Assembly: GCA_002027195.1 (NCBI GenBank)
Contig: MWJO01000070.1
Coordinates: 1-45,423 of the forward strand
Length of the DNA stretch: 45,423 nt
Source: Streptomyces sp. GKU 895
Lineage (GTDB): Bacteria > Actinomycetota > Actinomycetes > Streptomycetales > Streptomycetaceae
Reading direction: 5' to 3'
The notes beneath the pieces are model-generated. The model was not told where the DNA came from. It searched no databases and saw only the letters and a program-made list of their open reading frames with translations. A program made the translations under genes and the position numbers. Below, in pieces: positions 44,254-45,423 of the stretch. Each line of letters begins with the position of its first letter. The stretch's first letter is position 1.

Positions 44254-45423
44254 GTGACCGCGGATTACAAAGGTGACTATCAGGAGCTGGTCGACGAGAT
44301 CTCGGAGCTCCTCGGCGTCCCGGCGACCCTGGAGAACCGCGACTTCGAGCTGATCGCCTTCGGGGCCTACGACAGTGAGGGCGACCTCGACCCCTCGGCC
44401 CTGGACCCGGTCCGCACCCGCTCGATCCTGACCCGGCGGTCGACGACGGCCGTCCGGACCTGGTTCGAGGGCTTCGGCATCACCCGCGCGACCGGCCCGG
44501 TCCGCATCCCGCCGACCCCGGAGGCGGGCGTCTACCGCGGACGGATCTGTCTGCCCGTACGCCATCGGGGTGTCGTCCTCGGATACGTCTGGCTGCTGGA
44601 GTCCGATCCCGGGCCCACCGACGCCCAGCTCACCGCCGCCATGGAGGTGACCGTCCGCATCGGCGCGCTGCTCGCGGACGAGGCGCAGCACGGGGCGGAT
44701 CTCAGCCGGGAGCTACGGGCGGCGCTGACCGCCGAACGCGGCTGGCAGGGCGACATGGCGGTGGCGGCGCTGCGCACGGCCCTCGGCCCGCGCGGCGACG
44801 GCCCGCACGCGGTGGTGTGCGTCGCCCCGTGGCCGTCCGCCGACCCCGACGACGCCCCATCGGCCCGTACGGTCCCGCACACGACGGCACTGTGCACGGT
44901 GCCGTGGGGCACGACGGCCCACAGCCTCGCGCTCCTGGTCAGACTGCGGTCGCCGGAGGCACGGACCCCCGCGCTGACGGCGGCTCAGCGGCTCCTTGGA
45001 GAAACCGAGGCCGGGGTCGCGCGTGCCGCCGGGGTCGGCGAACCCCGCACGAACCTGGCCGACCTGCCGGCGGCCTGGCAGGAGGCCTCGGCCTCGGCCC
45101 GCGCGGCCCTGGCGGAACCGGCGCTGGGCCCGATCGCGCACTGGTCCGCCATCGGCCCCTACCGCCTGCTGACCGCGCTCCCCGCGGACACGGCCCACGA
45201 CCCCGCCGTGCGCCCACTCCTCTCCCCGCCCACCGCGACCTCGCCCGCACCGCCGAGACGTACCTCGACTGCGCGGGCCAGGCGGGCCGCACGGCGGCGG
45301 CCCTGGGCATCCACCGGCAGACCCTCTACTACCGCCTCTCCCGGGTCGAGCAGCTGACCGGCCTCGACCTGGACGACGGGGAGGACCGGCTGCTGCTGCA
45401 CATGGCGTTGAAGGGGGCGCGCC
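44254..45423 (+). CDS. PucR-type transcriptional regulator, partial, one frameshift
   Basis: The gene runs off the right edge. The N-terminal region (DYQELVDEISELLGVPATLE) is a GAF-like/PucR-type sensor segment, and the C-terminus carries the PucR helix-turn-helix once one base is restored. A G is missing near 45228; restoring it gives LSPAHRDLARTAETYLDCAGQ, then TAAALGIHRQTLYYRLSRVE, the HTH_30 signature. GTG at 44254 is preferred because GGGAG lies nine bases upstream; GTG at 44236 and ATG at 44215 are in frame too. Divergent from putB, so it probably activates putB-pruA in response to proline, as PruR/PucR-type proteins do in other actinobacteria. Confidence 0.85.

Noticed and set aside
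1..45423. CRISPR array, prophage, insertion sequence or secondary-metabolite cluster
   Set aside because: No regularly spaced direct repeats, transposase, integrase, phage structural genes, or polyketide or peptide synthase modules were found on either strand.

Overview
The window is high-GC DNA with strong GC-third-position codon bias, GTG and TTG starts, GGAGG-type ribosome binding sites and Streptomyces-specific families (conservons, AccE, GH30 with a ricin lectin). It is best read as part of a Streptomyces chromosome. From memory, the backbone order cvn operons - accE/accB - cimA - urease-like genes - ilvE - leuB - pruA/putB matches the core of the S. coelicolor chromosome around SCO5518 to SCO5544, with an accessory stretch of secreted enzymes between accB and cimA. 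No rRNA, tRNA, CRISPR array, insertion sequence or prophage was seen.

Layout. 1-8.4 kb: two tandem conservons (cvnABCD, + strand), each coding a membrane sensor kinase-like CvnA, a roadblock protein CvnB, a DUF742 protein CvnC and a small Ras-like GTPase CvnD. 8.5-10.9 kb (- strand): acyl-CoA carboxylase beta (AccB) and epsilon (AccE) subunits plus a conserved hypothetical gene. 11-28 kb: an accessory block with a PL8 polysaccharide lyase, a YceI protein, a chloramphenicol-type MFS exporter with a possible attenuator leader, trypsin, a TPM-domain membrane protein, GH3 and GH30 glycosidases, citramalate synthase behind a possible attenuator, and two paralogous secreted beta-propellers. 27.8-33.9 kb: a compact operon (fused urease gamma/beta, urease-like alpha, agmatine-deiminase-like, zinc-ribbon-like protein, TetR) divergent from an NCS1 permease across a promoter region with palindromes. 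33.9-38 kb: ilvE, leuB and a Tat-exported purple-acid-phosphatase-like lipoprotein. 38-41.4 kb: a 43-residue basic protein, a LysR regulator with a divergent zinc-independent oxidoreductase, and an aspartate-nucleophile alpha/beta hydrolase. 41.5 kb to the end: the putB-pruA proline catabolic operon, divergent from a PucR-type regulator cut by the window edge.

How the genes work together. AccB/AccE feed malonyl- and methylmalonyl-CoA. CimA, IlvE and LeuB serve branched-chain amino acid synthesis. PutB and PruA turn proline into glutamate, probably under the PucR-type regulator. The secreted hydrolases suggest polymer scavenging. The best candidate for an undescribed system is the TetR/urease-like/deiminase-like/NCS1 permease divergon. 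Its urease-like alpha subunit keeps the metal ligands but replaces the flap cysteine and other pocket residues, its deiminase keeps catalytic motifs but differs in a substrate loop, and no ureDEFG genes lie nearby. Breakdown of a ureido or guanidino compound other than urea is a reasonable inference, not a demonstration.

Quality warning. At least ten genes carry one-base indels, mostly at G/C runs, that break otherwise intact family-length proteins. The pattern across unrelated genes points to base-calling errors rather than decay, so affected genes are annotated across the shift with the repair position given.
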